A stretch of DNA of 64,000 bases from Gnetum montanum (Eukaryota; Streptophyta; Gnetopsida; Gnetales; Gnetaceae), in NCBI GenBank assembly GCA_015680685.1, contig MNCI01002011.1:189066-253065 (forward strand). Direction: 5' to 3'. This document shows, in pieces, positions 1-13,364 of the stretch. The position numbers and the translations under genes were made by a program. The stretch's first letter is position 1. Each line of letters opens with the position of its first letter. The notes under the pieces are model-generated. The model searched no databases. It saw only the letters and a list, made by a program, of their open reading frames with translations, and was not told where the DNA came from.

Positions 1-152
1 TGACACATACAAGCAAGCCTGGGAAGACAACGAACGATTAACCCCAAGTGTTTCTTGTGGCGTTAAGGCATTTAGTCTGCGGAGTTCGACCGGATCGCGC
101 GTGCACGCTCGTATTCGTATGGTGGAGTGTAGGGGTACCTCGCCACTCATCA
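1..152 (+). repeat. LTR 3' end fragment (Athila-type family)
   Basis: The segment matches the last ~150 bp of the LTRs at 26837-27697 and 33956-34219. It shares the GGGAAGACAA block, the CGGATCGCGCGTG stretch, GTATTCGTATGG and the terminal GGTACCTCGCCACTCATCA. No primer-binding site follows, so this is the outer end of a 3' LTR or a solo LTR whose body lies left of the window. The relationship is seen directly; the assignment to a 3' or solo LTR is inference. Confidence 0.85.
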
Positions 153-1591
153 CTTCCTATAGAAGTTATAACTTATAGGGTGGTTATAAATTAAGGTTCC
201 TAAATGTTTGTAATATCCTTTACTTCTCATGATTATTGTAAATACCCTAAGGTCACTATATAAGGGATTTTAAGGATAGGATTTGAGAAAGAAGGGGATT
301 GGAAAAAAGACAATGGAAGATTACTTGTAAGATGGCTTGCAAAGGACATTAATTTGGTTGCTTTTTTTTAATCCTATGAGTTCATTTCTTTCCATTTTGT
401 TTTAGTTACTTAGATCATGATTTAGATAGTATTGTGCTTGGCATTTAATTTTGGGATTTTTCCTAAGTTGCTTTTACAACTTTGTTTTTCCACAATTAAG
501 ATTGGTCATAAAAGAGCTTATGTTGTTGAAAAGCCTCAAGAGTAATTTAATAGTTATGTCTTAATGAAATTTCCTATTTTAAGCATAAAGGATCTAGGAA
601 AATCTTCAATATTTTGAGACAACTAAAATAACTTCATTATTTTAAAGTGTATTACCTTAGTATTTCAATCCTGAAATTGTCAAATTTCTTAAAGGCTCTG
701 TTGAATGCAATCTTTGACAACTATTAAATAGCCAAAATAGAGACTCGTACTTTGTCATTTACACAACATTTTTGGTCGTATAACAAGATTTTCTTTATGA
801 AATTGCTTGTTAAGCTCAGATAGTTTGGATAATTTGTAGTTAGATTGAATTAGAATAACTTTATTGTGAAGTGTTTCCTCATGTAAGTTTATCTTGCTAA
901 AATATTTGAGATTTCACACAAATGTACTTTCTTTTCTTTCTCTTTCTAAGTCCATTGAATCTCACTCTATTTCTACTTTTCTTATGGAACTTTTTCTCTG
1001 AGGGAAATTAGGAGTAGATTGGCAGAATTGTGCTAGAACATTTTTGGAAAAATTTGTTTGCTACAAGTAATGTACTATAGGAACTGTATAGGCTAAGTGA
1101 TTGGAAAAAATGAGAACCTTCAACAACTCCCAATATTTGAAAATGTTAGCTAAATTTCTTTAATGATAGCCAATTACAGTTTCATACACAATGCAACCAT
1201 TTCAACGTTCACAAGAGCAAACACATACTCATGATTAGTTCATTTTATAACTATTGAGTCTATTTAGAGGTATCTAGGCCTTGGTGTTTGCCAGAGACCA
1301 ACAAGCACCTAAACCTTGTTTGAAAAACACCTTCATTTCCTATGACCCTAGTCATGAGAGACTAGAGGCCCCCAATGTTGGCGATTAGGTCCCAAATGGT
1401 TGCCAACACTACGTTGAAGCCATGCATGACTACGTTGGCCTAATGTAGTCTAGTGGAAAATCCTATAAAAACCACTTTTGTTGACTCATTTTGACCTCCA
1501 GATAGTCAATTTAGTTCTTTCAAGAGCCTATGTTACCTTAGGGAGCTAATGGAGCACTGGTTACAAATCCAAAACCCAATGAATTTTTTAA
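153..1591. other. Decayed non-coding DNA
   Basis: No open frame or recognisable domain was found on either strand. Around 1376-1460 there are degenerate CTACGTTGG / TATGTAGTC words that look like decayed versions of the TACGCT/GTATACGC motif array seen at 60530-61180 and 48990-49880. The rest is AT-rich with nothing I can name. Confidence 0.5.
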
Positions 1592-4317
1592 TGTTACATC
1601 CTATCCAGAGATAGTAGGTATGATCATTTGTTTATGATTTATACATTACATGTGGAGTGTTGATGGGTTTTCGATGACGAGTTAATGTATTTTATATGTT
1701 ATGAGGCTTCATCTTTATGTTACGATTACAATGTCTTTACATGCTTAACTAACGTGATTATGTGCACTAGCCCTATGTGATGTGTTAGATAGGTGATGTT
1801 GCTAGTAGGGGTGTTGGATTGGGGTAAAAGAGCACCTATATGGTATGTTTTTTTATGCTTTATGTGTGATTTCAGTATTTTGGCATTGGTACTATAACAC
1901 TATGTTGCGTGATGTTTGGGTGTGGTTTTGGCATGTGAATGTGTAGAGAGTATGATAAGGATCTCATAGGTTCAAACAAATTTTAATTTGGAGTCTTGGT
2001 GTGTTTGTTACGTAGGTTTAAAGTTTACAATATTAGTTGCGGAGGAGAAAAATATACGAGCTTATAAAAATGACATATTTTTTTAAAAATAATATAATAA
2101 AATAAAGTTAAAAATCAAAAAGTAAAAGTAACATTAGCACATGATGTACACCCATGAAAAAAAAAACAAAGGTTACATGTATACATATGCTTAAAAGCAT
2201 AATTTTGTTTTTTATGTTTATTTTTTCTCACTGCTTCACCATTGCTTGTTACAAAAATTAGGTTTGGGTTCTATTTCTTTTTTCTGTCATGTTACAAAAA
2301 TGCACAGGAGCCTATTCTCATCCATTTTTTTTCTGCTCTCTTCTTTTCTTCCATATTTTTTTGAATTTCGAGCTTTCTAGACAATTTTTACTTACTTTAA
2401 ACTTGGATTTGGGATTGCTACAGTCATCTCTACATAGGGTTAGAACTTGTTGGGAGTGAAATAGAGCCCTACTAGATTTTGGAGGGTTTTCTACTTGTTT
2501 CGACCTTTTTGCCTAACAATTTTAATTGGTGGGTTTTCTTTACCTTTTTCCTATATTTTTGCGCTAGATTAGTGTATATGATTATGTGATGTGGGCATGT
2601 GGGGATATAGCTCAAAGATTGAGCTTGAACATGTTATTTTTTCTATTTTCCCAAAATTGTCCTTTTGGTTACGAATTGTGGATTAATATATATGCAATGT
2701 ATGAGATGATGTGGACTTATAGAATATGATATGTGGTGTTGATGAGACTCATATGATTGTAATATACTATTTGTGGGGCCTATTAGGGCATGATTGTTTT
2801 TGCGCATTCCAATTATTTCTAGTGGTAATTAAATATTATTTAAATATTATTTTATCAATCGAACTTTGAACGCACATAACTTTACTTCCAGGAGTTTGAT
2901 TTAGTAAAATTAGTGTCATTGGAATTGTTTTGGGAAGTACTTTGTAATCATGGAATTAGTTTTCTCTTTTGGCATAGCTTATTTTGAAGGTTATTATAGT
3001 GGTCATTTGTATGGAAATACGCATCTTTTCAGAAATATGGTATTATTTTGTCATATCAAGGTCTTTATGTTGTTCTATTGCATCATGGTATTATTTTCAT
3101 GAAATGACTATAATTGTTAGGGGTGGGATCTATGTGGTTATTTTTGTTCAGGTGTGTTGTGCTTATGACATGTGTTGGCTTAAGCTAGCTAGATTATGTA
3201 TATTTTTTCGCAATGAGACTTGTGATGGTCATTGGTAGGTGGTGCTAGCATGAGGGTGTGGACTAGTTGCTGATGAGGCACCCTAGAGGTAGTATGGATT
3301 GATCCCCACTGTGATGCATCAGTGAGGCTCCTATCTTAGGCCTCATCCTGAAAATGGAAGAGCGTAGGCGTGTTCGTCCCTATGGTTGGTCCATGGCATA
3401 GGTGTGTTCTTCCCTATCGCTAATCCTTTAGAAGGCTAGTGGTTGTTGGTCATAAGTTGATGGACCCTAGCACTGGTTGGAAAAATAAAAGACCTGAAAA
3501 CAATGTTTGTTATGAGTACTCATGGCGACATTCCACATGATACACTGAGTGTGGATATGTTAGCCCCAACATGGGCTAGGTATGTGATAGTATCGATTTT
3601 TGAGTCATATCATTGATCATATGTGTTCTGATTGGATTATGATTATGTGGATCATGGACTATTTAACAGTATATCATGGCTATGATGACATGGGCAAGAT
3701 AGATGATGTCGAACCATGGATTTATTTGTGATTGTATGATAGTATGTTAGCATTATGGGTAATATGGTATGTGTTGTTTTAAGCATGTGTAAGACTAATA
3801 GTTGTTTCAGGTTGCCTTGTACCCCACTCCTCTCCTCTAGTGCAACACTTGTTGACCATCTAGTAGGGGAAGTGTAAAGGCTTTTCACTCAATTGTATAC
3901 TAAATTTATTTAATTATAGGTGAAAGGTGTAGGAGCCTAGACAAGCACAAAGAGAGAGAGAGAGAGAGAGTAGAGGAGGGGAAAATATTCAGTGCTTCGT
4001 TAATGTATATTTTCATGTACAGTAGTGTGGACTAGATATCCTTGTATAAAACTCTCTGTACTATTCTATATACGATGATGAGGTTTATGTGTTTTTTTAT
4101 TTTAGTAGAGCTATGGATAGTTTGATTTATGTAGAGACACACATTTTTACAAAGTAATATGTATGTTTAGTTTTTGGTGTGGTACGAAATTTCTGTACCA
4201 TTTGACCTTCCTAGATATCATGTATTTTGCACATTATTGGATTTAGTTATCATGCTTCTGTGCTAAGATTACTTGATCCTAAGCATCACCTTGCCCTAAC
4301 TAGGGTAGGGTGTTACA
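1592..4317. mobile_element. Putative solo LTR, ~2.7 kb
   Basis: The segment starts TGTTACATCCTATCC and ends TAGGGTAGGGTGTTACA, an imperfect terminal inverted repeat of the TGTAACACCC...GGGTGTTACA kind typical of long chromovirus (Tekay/Del-like) LTRs. No gag or pol is present between the ends, so a solo LTR is the simplest reading. It separates two patches of similar decayed TACGCT-type motif (1376-1460 and 4330-4600), as expected if it inserted into one block. I could not find a matching target duplication, so the limits are tentative. Confidence 0.4.
3951..3970. repeat. (AG)n microsatellite
   Basis: Ten uninterrupted AG dinucleotides, followed by a purine-rich tail, inside the putative solo LTR. 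Confidence 0.95.
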
Positions 4318-5399
4318 GTTTGTTCCATGTGTCTATGCTAGGGCTTACCCTGACTATGCTGGACCATCATAGACACTAATATTAGCATAATTTCTAGCTT
4401 TAAGAGGATGAAAATAGAGTCAAAATGTACCAATATTCAATCCCAACCTCCCACGCTAGTTGTGTGGACCATCAGGAATTCAAAAATGAGCATATTGAAC
4501 TTGGGAAATTGTTCATCAATGCTAACTATGTTGGGGCATGCATGGCTATATTGGGCTAGCATAGTCACTAGTAGATCTTAGTGTAGTCACAAGGAAAGGT
4601 ATCAATTTTCTCTTGAAATAGCCTCTGCAGGTGTCCAAACTCACTTGTCACCTTTGTAGCCTCTTACCATGGCCCACTAAGGTCTAAAATTAGCAAAATT
4701 TAGCTTTTTAACTAGTATTTACCTTATTTTATGATACATTTTTCACCTTGGCTGGTTTGAGTTTGTTTCATGGTGTTTTAACTTATTTTGGCCTTATTAT
4801 ACATTGCTGACCTTTATTATCATTAGTTGACCTCATTCGGATTCTACATAACTCCTTCATCATATCTACCTTCTCATCCATGTTATGGCCTTTGTTGATC
4901 TCTTTCTAGCCTTTGATTGGTGTTAGGTGATGGGTCTTGACCATTCTTGATCATCATTTGACACCATGTAGCTATGGCTTGCCAAGGCTTTAAACTAGCA
5001 ACATAGCATGCCAAGCCCTAAAACTGGCAAAAATGTAACCTTAGTTGACCATGTTTGACCTTAGTTTTCATAGTTTCATTATTCTTCAACTTTTAATACC
5101 TTGTTTAACTTTATTTGACCTTATGTGGCCTTTGTTTCATCTTATTTGTCTTCACCCACCTCTTATGACCTTGGTTGACCTTGTTTGCAATTTGTTTGAC
5201 ATTGAAATAGCATGTGTTTGCATAGTTACTGAGATATTTTATAACATTTTGGTATTATTTACTCATTTTTACCTAGGTGCCACTTAATGTGCTTATGGTT
5301 TACATGCAGGATTGGACTATAAATACCTGGGAACATATCAGTTTTTCTTTGAGCCTAAGTGGACCCCACGATGATGTTGAATGATGTATTGATCCTAAT
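4318..5399. other. Decayed 5' region of the Tat relic
   Basis: No coding signal. 4330-4600 carries several words such as CTATGCTAGGG, ACTATGCTGG and GCTAGCATAGTC, which read as C-to-T-decayed TACGCT/GCGTAGAC motifs. 4680-5270 repeats TTGACC / GACCTT words on the plus strand. This block sits directly upstream of the Tat pol relic, the same relative place as the TACGCT-rich block upstream of pol in the element at 51636-64000. Confidence 0.4.
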
Positions 5400-8300
5400 T
5401 GCCTAGATCTTGAGCTCAAGAGTCTTGTCAACTATATAGCTTCAATAGAGAAAACTCTAGAATGGCTTGAAAACCTAGTTAAAATCCTTGACCTAGAAGC
5501 TAGTGATATTACCAAAGACTCTCTAGTTAAGGTTCTTGTCATGACACACAGTGGTAAGGAGAAAACATTAAAACTAAGTTTTTCATTAGAACCTCAACAG
5601 GCTCAAGACATCACCAAGGTCCTACAGGACAACATTAAGGTCTTTGGCTGATCATATGAAGATATGTTAAGTTTGGACCCATGCCTAGTGCAACACAACA
5701 TCATACTTGATCCTAGCATTAGACCAATCAAGCAAAAAGTTCATAAGATTAGCCCAAATTTAGGCTTGGCAATTCATAATGAAATCACAAAACTATATCA
5801 AGCTGGTTTTATTTGAGTTGTTGATTATGTAGAATGGGTATCCCATATAATGGTAGTCCCTAAGAAAAATGGGAGTATACGCATTTGTATTGATTTCTTA
5901 GACCTAAATAAGGAAACCATCAAAGATGATTTTCCTTTGCCTAGTATTAACCAACTTATCAATAATATGGTTAAACATGCCTTGCTATCCTTCATGGATG
6001 GGTTCTTGGGATATAACCAAATGAGGATTAACTTAGAACATCAACTTAGTATAACCTTCATGACCCCTTGGGGTACATTTTGTTACACTATGATGTCCTT
6101 TGACCTAAAGAATGTAGGAGCAACATACCAAATAGATATTACATATATATTTAGTGATTATATGCTAGGTTTGCTCAATAATTACATAGATATATAGCCA
6201 TTAAGTCTAAAATGATCAATGATCATACACATGACCTTGAACTTGTGTTAAAATGATGTCTCAAATATGAGCTTAGGCTTAATCCAAAAAAGTATGTCTT
6301 TGGTGTCTAAATTAGTAAGATGCTTGGCTTTGTAGTATCTGAAGCAGGAATACATGTCGATATTGATAAGGTTAAGGCCATATCCAACTTGGCAGCAACA
6401 ACTAACCTTAAGGAGCTCTAGGGATTGCAAGCTAGATTACAATTTATCTGTAGGTTTATTGCTAGCCTTGCGGATAAGTTACAATCCATGCAACACTTGC
6501 TCAAGAAAGGAGTTCACTATGAGTGGATAGCTCAATGCCAAAGATCCTTTGAAAACCTTAAGTAAGAGTTGGCATAACTACCGATGGTCTATCCTCCATA
6601 AGAGGATAAACCATTTTACATCTACCTTGCTATCTCTAACACATTTATTACCTTTCTACTTTATCAGAAATCGGATGATGGAGCAGAGTTACCTATATGC
6701 TACTTAATTCATGCATTAGTTGCCCCTGAGACTCGATACCTTGAAGTAGAGAAGTATTGTCTAGCCCCAGTCTTCTCATTAAAGAAGTAAAGACACTATC
6801 TCTTTAGGAGTCAAGTAATTATCATTTGCAAATATAATGTACTTAGAATCATAACAACCAATATTTATGATAGTAGCCATATAGTCTAATGGAAATCCAT
6901 AATAGTGGAGTTTGATCTTCATTACATCTTCCAAGCCTCAACAAAAGGTCAAGCTATATATGCACAACTCACTATTTCCCTCGTTGATGACCATGTGACC
7001 ATTGACCTTGAATTTCTCGAGAAATATTTTAACACTGTTAGTAATGTACCTAAGGGATATGAGGTGGTCATTCACTTTGATGGAGCTTCAAATGCCCATG
7101 AGGTGAGTGCCGCTACCATCATAACACTTCCATCTAGTGAATTCCAATACTTCACTTACTAATTTGAGTTCCCATGTACCAACATTGTAATGGAGTATGA
7201 AGGATTAATCAAAGGGATGATGGTAGCTTGTGACTTAGGAATAAAATTCTTAATGATAAAAGGTGATTCACAACTTATGGTCAATCAAGTAACTGAGGTT
7301 TATGCATGTAAAGGCAAACATTTGTAACCTTACTGTGACCTAGAAAAAAAATTGATGTAATAATTTACGAACATTGATATCTAGCATGCACCTTGAACTA
7401 TGAACACCATAGTCAATGCCATTGCAATGCTAGCCCTCAATGTGATACTAGATGTGTTTAGCAAGTTGCCCATCTTGATTGTGGACTTTGCTGTTCTCAT
7501 CACAAAAAACACTAAAGACAACTCCATAGTTGTAGTTCATACTACCCCTAAAAAGGAGTGGTATGATGATATCAAGTTTTACGTTATGCATGGTGAAATT
7601 TCACAAGGCCTAACTACCACTCAAAAGGATGTTGTATGTAAATGATCAAAACAATATGTCATCATAGGAGATAACACATTATGTCGATGGTCCTATGATG
7701 GCATATTGTTAGTGTGCTTGGGCAAAGCAGAAGCTCACATAGTCCTAAAGTAGATTCATGAGGGTATATGTGGAGGACATATAAGACCTAGAGTCATGGT
7801 TATTAAAATCAGGAAACTAAGCTATTACTAGCCCTACATGGAAAATGACTACATGTAGTAGGTCAAGACTTGTGATACTTGCCAACGGCATAGCAACCTT
7901 ATACATTTATTGCTAACTGAGTTACATACGACTTAGATCACTTTGTCATTTCAATGATTGTGGTTGGATATCATTGAACCTATAATGCCTAAGTCTTCCA
8001 CAAGGCATAACTTTATCATCATTGTAATTGAATACTTTATGAAGTGGGTTGAGGCTATTCCTCTAAGGAAGACAACATCTCAACAATTCTGTAGATTTAT
8101 ACTCAACAACATAGTATTCTATTTTGGTATACCTATGACCATAGTCACAAATAATGGATCATAATTTAGTAGCCAACAAACAAAAAACTTTTGTCATGAC
8201 CTAGGCATTAAGCACTCCTTTTTGTTGCCATACTACCCTCAAGTCAATGAACAAGCTAAAGCTAGCAACAAGATCTTCATAAACCTAGTCAAGAACATGC

Positions 8301-8787
8301 TAAGTAACGATAAACACAAGTGGCATGAGTAGTTTGTCCATGCACTTTGGGCCTACTAAAACACAATCAGTGTAACCCTATATATCCTAGTTTATGGTTC
8401 TGAAGTTGTTTTGCCTCTTAAATTACAAGTGGCATTGCTCTGATTAGCCATGTTAGACTTCATCAATGGTGAACAAAACAAGGATCTATGCACCATGGAT
8501 CTAGACTCAGTGGAAGAGCAACAAGTGTGAACGCTTGCTCACATCGAGCAATACTAGGAGAGGTAGAAATGGCAACATCACCATAACCTTAACAAGTGCA
8601 AGATCAAAGAAGGAGACCTAGTCCTCAAAGATGTCTATGAGAATGCAGATAAATTATTGGCCAACTAGGAAGGGCCTTTCTTGCTTATTAAGGCCTACAA
8701 CAATGGAACTTTCAAGATAGTAGACATGCATGGAAATGAGTTAGCCAATCCAGTCAGTCATTCCTACCTAAAGCCTTACTACATGTA
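5400..8787 (+). pseudogene. Tat-lineage Ty3/gypsy pol relic (RT-RH-aRH-INT)
   Basis: This is a decayed polyprotein readable across frames with many TAG/TGA stops. Reverse transcriptase lies at about 5830-6560 (MVVPKKNGSIRICIDFLDLN, FPLPSINQL, FMDGFLGYNQM, FMTPWGTFCYTMM); the catalytic-loop position reads YIDI followed by a stop. RNase H spans about 6600-6900. A second RNase H at about 7060-7370 (FDGASN, EYEGLIKGM, GDSQLMVNQVTEVY) is diagnostic of the Tat lineage. Integrase covers about 7740-8420 with an H-H-C-C finger (HEGICGGH, CDTCQRH) and a core around WLDIIEPI and VTNNGS. The C-terminal GPFLLIKAYNNGTFKI block ends at 8787. No gag was found upstream. The same family, better preserved, is at 62010-64000. 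It cannot encode active protein. Confidence 0.88.
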
Positions 8788-11234
8788 GCCCATGAACACC
8801 AATAGCTGACATCGAAGACATTTGCAACTAATGACAAGTGAGCCTGCATGACGTTTTTTTTTTTTTACAATAAATGGATGAAAAAAATTTAATGTAAATC
8901 CCTTTTGGATGTATCGATTGTGACCTTTGGTGGTCTAGTTTGTTGATTATTTTATATGACCTTATGCATTGTATCGTAACAACATGACTTCTTTGTTTCA
9001 TTTTTTTGTTCTCTTGCAGTTGTGCTTGTAGGATGAAGCTTAAAGTCATCATAGAGGTGTAACTAATTATGGTAGCAAGTCATCATGTGACCTCGATGTG
9101 TACAATTTAGTGAGCTTGTCTTGCCCTACCAAGAGTGCTTATTTCACATTATTACCATTACCACTCTTTAAGCCCAGTCTTATAACCTAATTATAACCTT
9201 CCTTATCCTAAATGAATATGATGGCCAATGTTTGATACTCATGCATTATGGCCATAGGACATCCCTTTGTCATGTTCCACCATTAATTCCACTAGATGTA
9301 ATACATCTCATTCAATGGAAAAGCCAAATCAAAACCATCCTTAGTAATGAAACCTGATGAAGGTTTCACCCCACAAAAAATGTAGAAACAAATTACCAAG
9401 AAGTTGAATGATAAATGGAACCCAAAAAGAGGAATCTATGGCTCCAAACATGCAAAGGGAGAAGCCTAATGTCCAAAGAAACCTTCGAGTGAGATGTTGA
9501 TTCCTCAAAAACATTACTAAGTAATCAACACCTCGAAGCATGGAGTGCCAAGACCACATTGATTAAACAAAGTATCATTGTCATGAATGTAGTCATGATG
9601 CCAATACTTAATACTTATTGTGACTAGCTTCTTATGAACAAACATAACTTTTAACCTCTATCATCTCATCATAGCCTTATCCCATCATCACAAGCACTTT
9701 TGGCATAGTTCAATACTATTGAATCAAGCATGGAGAGGGAACATTGGTGATAATCCTACAGTGATGTTTTGTATTCTTTGTCGATGTCTCTTGGGTCAAT
9801 CCTCTAAACAACAACAAATAGGAGCCAATGAAACACCACCAACAAAATTTGCGTTGCAAATTGTAACTTTCACCTTTCAACTTGAGGCAACATTTTATTA
9901 TAAATGTAAGGTTTGTAGTCCATAAGCTTCAATATTACATACTTTAAATTTTTGAGGTTGAAAAATGCCTCAAAAGTTGCTATTGTCTCACTTCCCAAGT
10001 GGAAAAGTCATCTCATGTCTATATTTGGGCTTGGGAAGGCTAAAAACACCTTGGGAATTACCAAATTTGGCATTTTCATTGGTTTTTTGTAGAGGTATAG
10101 TCTCAACTACGTTGGAACCATCTACCACAGTGTAAATGATGTTGGGTTCTCATTTCCACCCAAACCCAGCATAGTCACTACAAAACCTAGCATAGATGCA
10201 CATATCTAGTGTTGGAATTCTTGCACTTTCCATTTTCCCAACAATGGCCGGTGTAGTCACCCCAACCTTTCAATAGTTATAGCATGACTAGCATAGACAT
10301 TATGTTCAATAGCAGTTTTCAGTAATCTTAGTGTATTCCACCAAGGTTAGCGTAGTTAAGATTGTGCCAACATAGTCACAAAAGTTCGTTTACTATTTAT
10401 AGCATTCAAATGGGTTTGGTGTCTACAGTGTACTAAAACCTACTATAAATGGTCACCTACGCTGAGAATTGTAACTGTTACACCTGCAAATAAACATCAA
10501 TTTGTCAATAATCATAACAATGATGTATAGATCCTAAAATTAGCAATTCAACAACCTATCTAAGCCAAACATGAACACCTTATTGGGGTCCCCAACTTTT
10601 TAAGTAGTACTGAATTTAATTATTCTACAACTTGGAAAGAAATTCCAAATTTTTAAAGCCAAGAGACTTTTGTAACCTTGAAACATCTTTGAGAGTACAT
10701 TGGTATCTATGCTGGCCATTAGAGACTCTCAATGTGATAGCATTACATTAAGGGTGGATTACCATTTGTGACTAGAGTTGCAAATTTCAGCAAAGACCAT
10801 CAAGAGGCTGCTAGAAAGTAGGGTTGGGAAGTTTACATCGTGGAGTTTGAGTGTAAAATGCAACTTGCTAGCTCTAAGGGACTTCAAGCTCCATCCAAGC
10901 AAACTTCTTGTACACGTAAGTACATAAATCTCTACTTATTGAACCTTGTACTTTATGCATTTTCCATTTCAATAAAGTTATAGTTCATTATTGTACAAAT
11001 TTAAGTTGAAGTTTTAATTTTTGTCTATTTTCATTTGGAATCTACAATTTTTTTTTCTGTTTCTATCATTGTTCATGTTTTTGTAGGTCCCTAGTTAATC
11101 AGCTAGATAGTCCAAAATTTCTTGAATCCTATTTTACAGATGCCCTTGGGATTAAAGGTCAAAACTATTTGATGCCTATGGTTTTCTAGTTTCCATTCTA
11201 GCAACCAAACTTTCTAGGTCCTATAGTAAGACTC
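8788..11234. other. Decayed 3' flank of the Tat relic
   Basis: No credible coding region; open frames at 9341-9559 and 9719-9925 show no domain. 10090-10450 holds repeated CAACTACGTTGG, CCCAGCATAGTCAC, CTAGCATAGA and TTAGCGTAGTC words, resembling decayed TACGCT motifs like those in the solo LTR at 48858-50054. This may be the relic's 3' LTR, but I cannot fix its ends. Confidence 0.4.
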
Positions 11235-12277
11235 CAAATCTTCTCCAACGTTCATTTCCTTAATAAAATCAATATCTTCATAAGAACATAAAAGTAACTC
11301 AATGTATGAGTTACCTTGACATCCTATGAAATTAAATGATGAAGATTAAGGAAATCTAGCAAGATCATTATAAATTAGAAGATCAAAAATTTATGTCCAT
11401 TTTAATAGTTGTTAATCCATCTTATTAATAGTGCCATCTGTAGAATGTTATGTCCAGCTATGATCTTCAACAATGTCTAAATTGCCAACATTATGTTGCT
11501 AGTAAATAATTTTTATTTTCTATGAACCTATCCTTGCATTAAAATTTCCACAAATAAACATTGAGCCTTTTATTAAAATCTCTACAATATCTCTACCTAA
11601 GAACTAATAAGGATGGTCATGAGACAACTCTATAGAATCATACAATGTAGCATATGTATAAGAAAAATAGCATATGGCAAGGGAAGCACAACCGTGTTGA
11701 CATAAGATTTTAGCTAAACATATTATTTATGATCATCATATTTTTCTTAAAGTATACAATTTTCAAGAGGTTTCTTCACTAACATTGTAATGCCACTAGA
11801 AGGATTGTGTCTTCGCTCTACTCCTATATTTCTTGCAACAAATTTAATAAATACAAGAACTACAAAATTTGTAGTACTAACATCTTCCCAAGTTTCATCA
11901 AAATAAAAAATGTCAAAGTTATGAAAGAAGATAATACTATTCAAAGAAATAACTTATGTTAAGAAATTTACACCTTAAAGGGCCTATATGTTTTTTGAAT
12001 AATTTTTAGAATATTGCTTATTTGTAATTACTACCACATTGCTAGCATTTAGGTATACTATAAAACCTTATTCATAAGATGCCTTAATCCTTTTTCATTA
12101 TTTTAGCCCTTTTTGCAAGTTCCTTTTGAGTAAGATCCTCATTTATCCATACCCTTTTTACATTCTCACTTTGCTTCAAGTGGCTTTGATGTCTCCAAAC
12201 ATGCACTTTATCTTCTACAACAAAAAAATTAACAATCACATGTTAGAGCTTTTTATGTCATTCACCTAGAACCTTGG
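11235..12277 (-). pseudogene. LINE relic: ORF1 C-terminal part and endonuclease
   Basis: The minus strand encodes, from 12240 downward, VNFFVVEDKVHVWRHQSHLK then VKRVWINEDLTQKEL. This pattern is typical of the C-terminal region of LINE ORF1-type proteins. It is followed by an apurinic-endonuclease-like domain: DETWEDV and SGITMLVKKPL near 11760-11900, GNFNARIG near 11530, and IYNDLARFP with NSYIE near 11310-11380. Several stops and frame breaks make it non-functional. The piece begins exactly at the outer edge of the Athila LTR at 12278, and its N-terminal continuation is on the far side of that element (25491-26400, minus). Reverse transcriptase was not recognised below 11235. Confidence 0.65.
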
Positions 12278-13163
12278 TGATGAAGTGTCATGATTTGGCC
12301 ACATTGATGGGATGTCGTCGACGTGACCCCGTTGATGCAAGCTCATCGACATGATCCCATCAATGCAAGGTTTTACTTGTTGATAGGGCATCCTATTTTC
12401 ACCTATAATTATCCACCAACCACCACATTTATGGCATTCCTTTCATAAGTTGTAGTGAAGCTCTAGCAGTTTTTCTTCTCGAAAGTTAGAATATTTTCTA
12501 AGTGCCCATAGTAGGAGTCAAAGAGTATACGAATCTTTATTTGAGCACTATTATACCTGAGCACTACAGTGTGTGTGGCAATAAAATGAGCTTTCTGATA
12601 AATCTTGTAGCACTTTGAAATATATTAATTGTTTCTTTTATGCATTTAATATTTTAAGAAATTTCCTTCAATGTTTTAAGTAATTAAGTAATTAATTAAT
12701 TAAGCTAAATTAAATAGTAATTAATTAAAACACATAAGTACGACCACTTCAAGCATATGTGTAACACTTGGTAATCCTGACAATGCTTAACGTTTGGTAA
12801 CCAAGTAGCATTATGCGTGTTCAAGATATGTACGACAAGTGGGAACAAATGCTTATGTTAGGATTAGTTAACTGTTAGCTAGTTGTTAGATTAATTTAGT
12901 AATTAAATATCTTTATTCATTATTCTTTATTCTTAGGTGACTTAGAACACAAAAACATAAAAATGATAAAAATCATATGCCTCAATTTTACTTAATCATA
13001 CCCTGGTACTCACAAGTGCAACTGGGAAGACAACGATTGCAACAATTGATTCACCTACTAGACCAATCTATGTTAAAACCTATAAGTCCTTGGAATTCAA
13101 CTAGATCATGTGTGAATGCTTGTGATTCATATGGTTGAGAGTAGGCATACCTACCACTCATCA
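12278..13163 (+). repeat. 5' LTR of element B
   Basis: The LTR is 886 bp, TGATGAAGTG to CCACTCATCA. The U3 part (12300-12400) carries repeated CATCGACATGATCCCATCAA-like words instead of the GATATCG words of sister LTRs. The 3' part has the CTTGGTAATCC / GTTTGGTAACC repeats and the terminal block shared by all LTRs of this group in the window. It is about 85% similar by eye to 24590-25490. Confidence 0.9.
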
Positions 13164-13182
13164 TTGGCATCATTGTTGGGGA
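13164..13182 (+). promoter_or_regulatory. Primer-binding site, tRNA-Asp type
   Basis: TTGGCATCATTGTTGGGGA starts directly after the LTR. Plant tRNA-Asp ends ...CCCCGGCAACGGCGCCA, whose complement is TGGCGCCGTTGCCGGGG. The site matches apart from transitions, as expected for Athila elements after decay. Confidence 0.8.
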
Positions 13183-13364
13183 CCTTTAGTCAGTGACATG
13201 TGCTATCTAGAACTTAGTGAAAATTATTTAAGATCGTTGCATCAAATCCTAAATTTGCAATCATTCAAATAATAATTATTATTATAATTAAAGCATACTA
13301 TTATTTTTCTTCTAAGTGAAAATTTCCTCTTCTCATAGGCATGATGAATCAAAAGCACTAGTGC

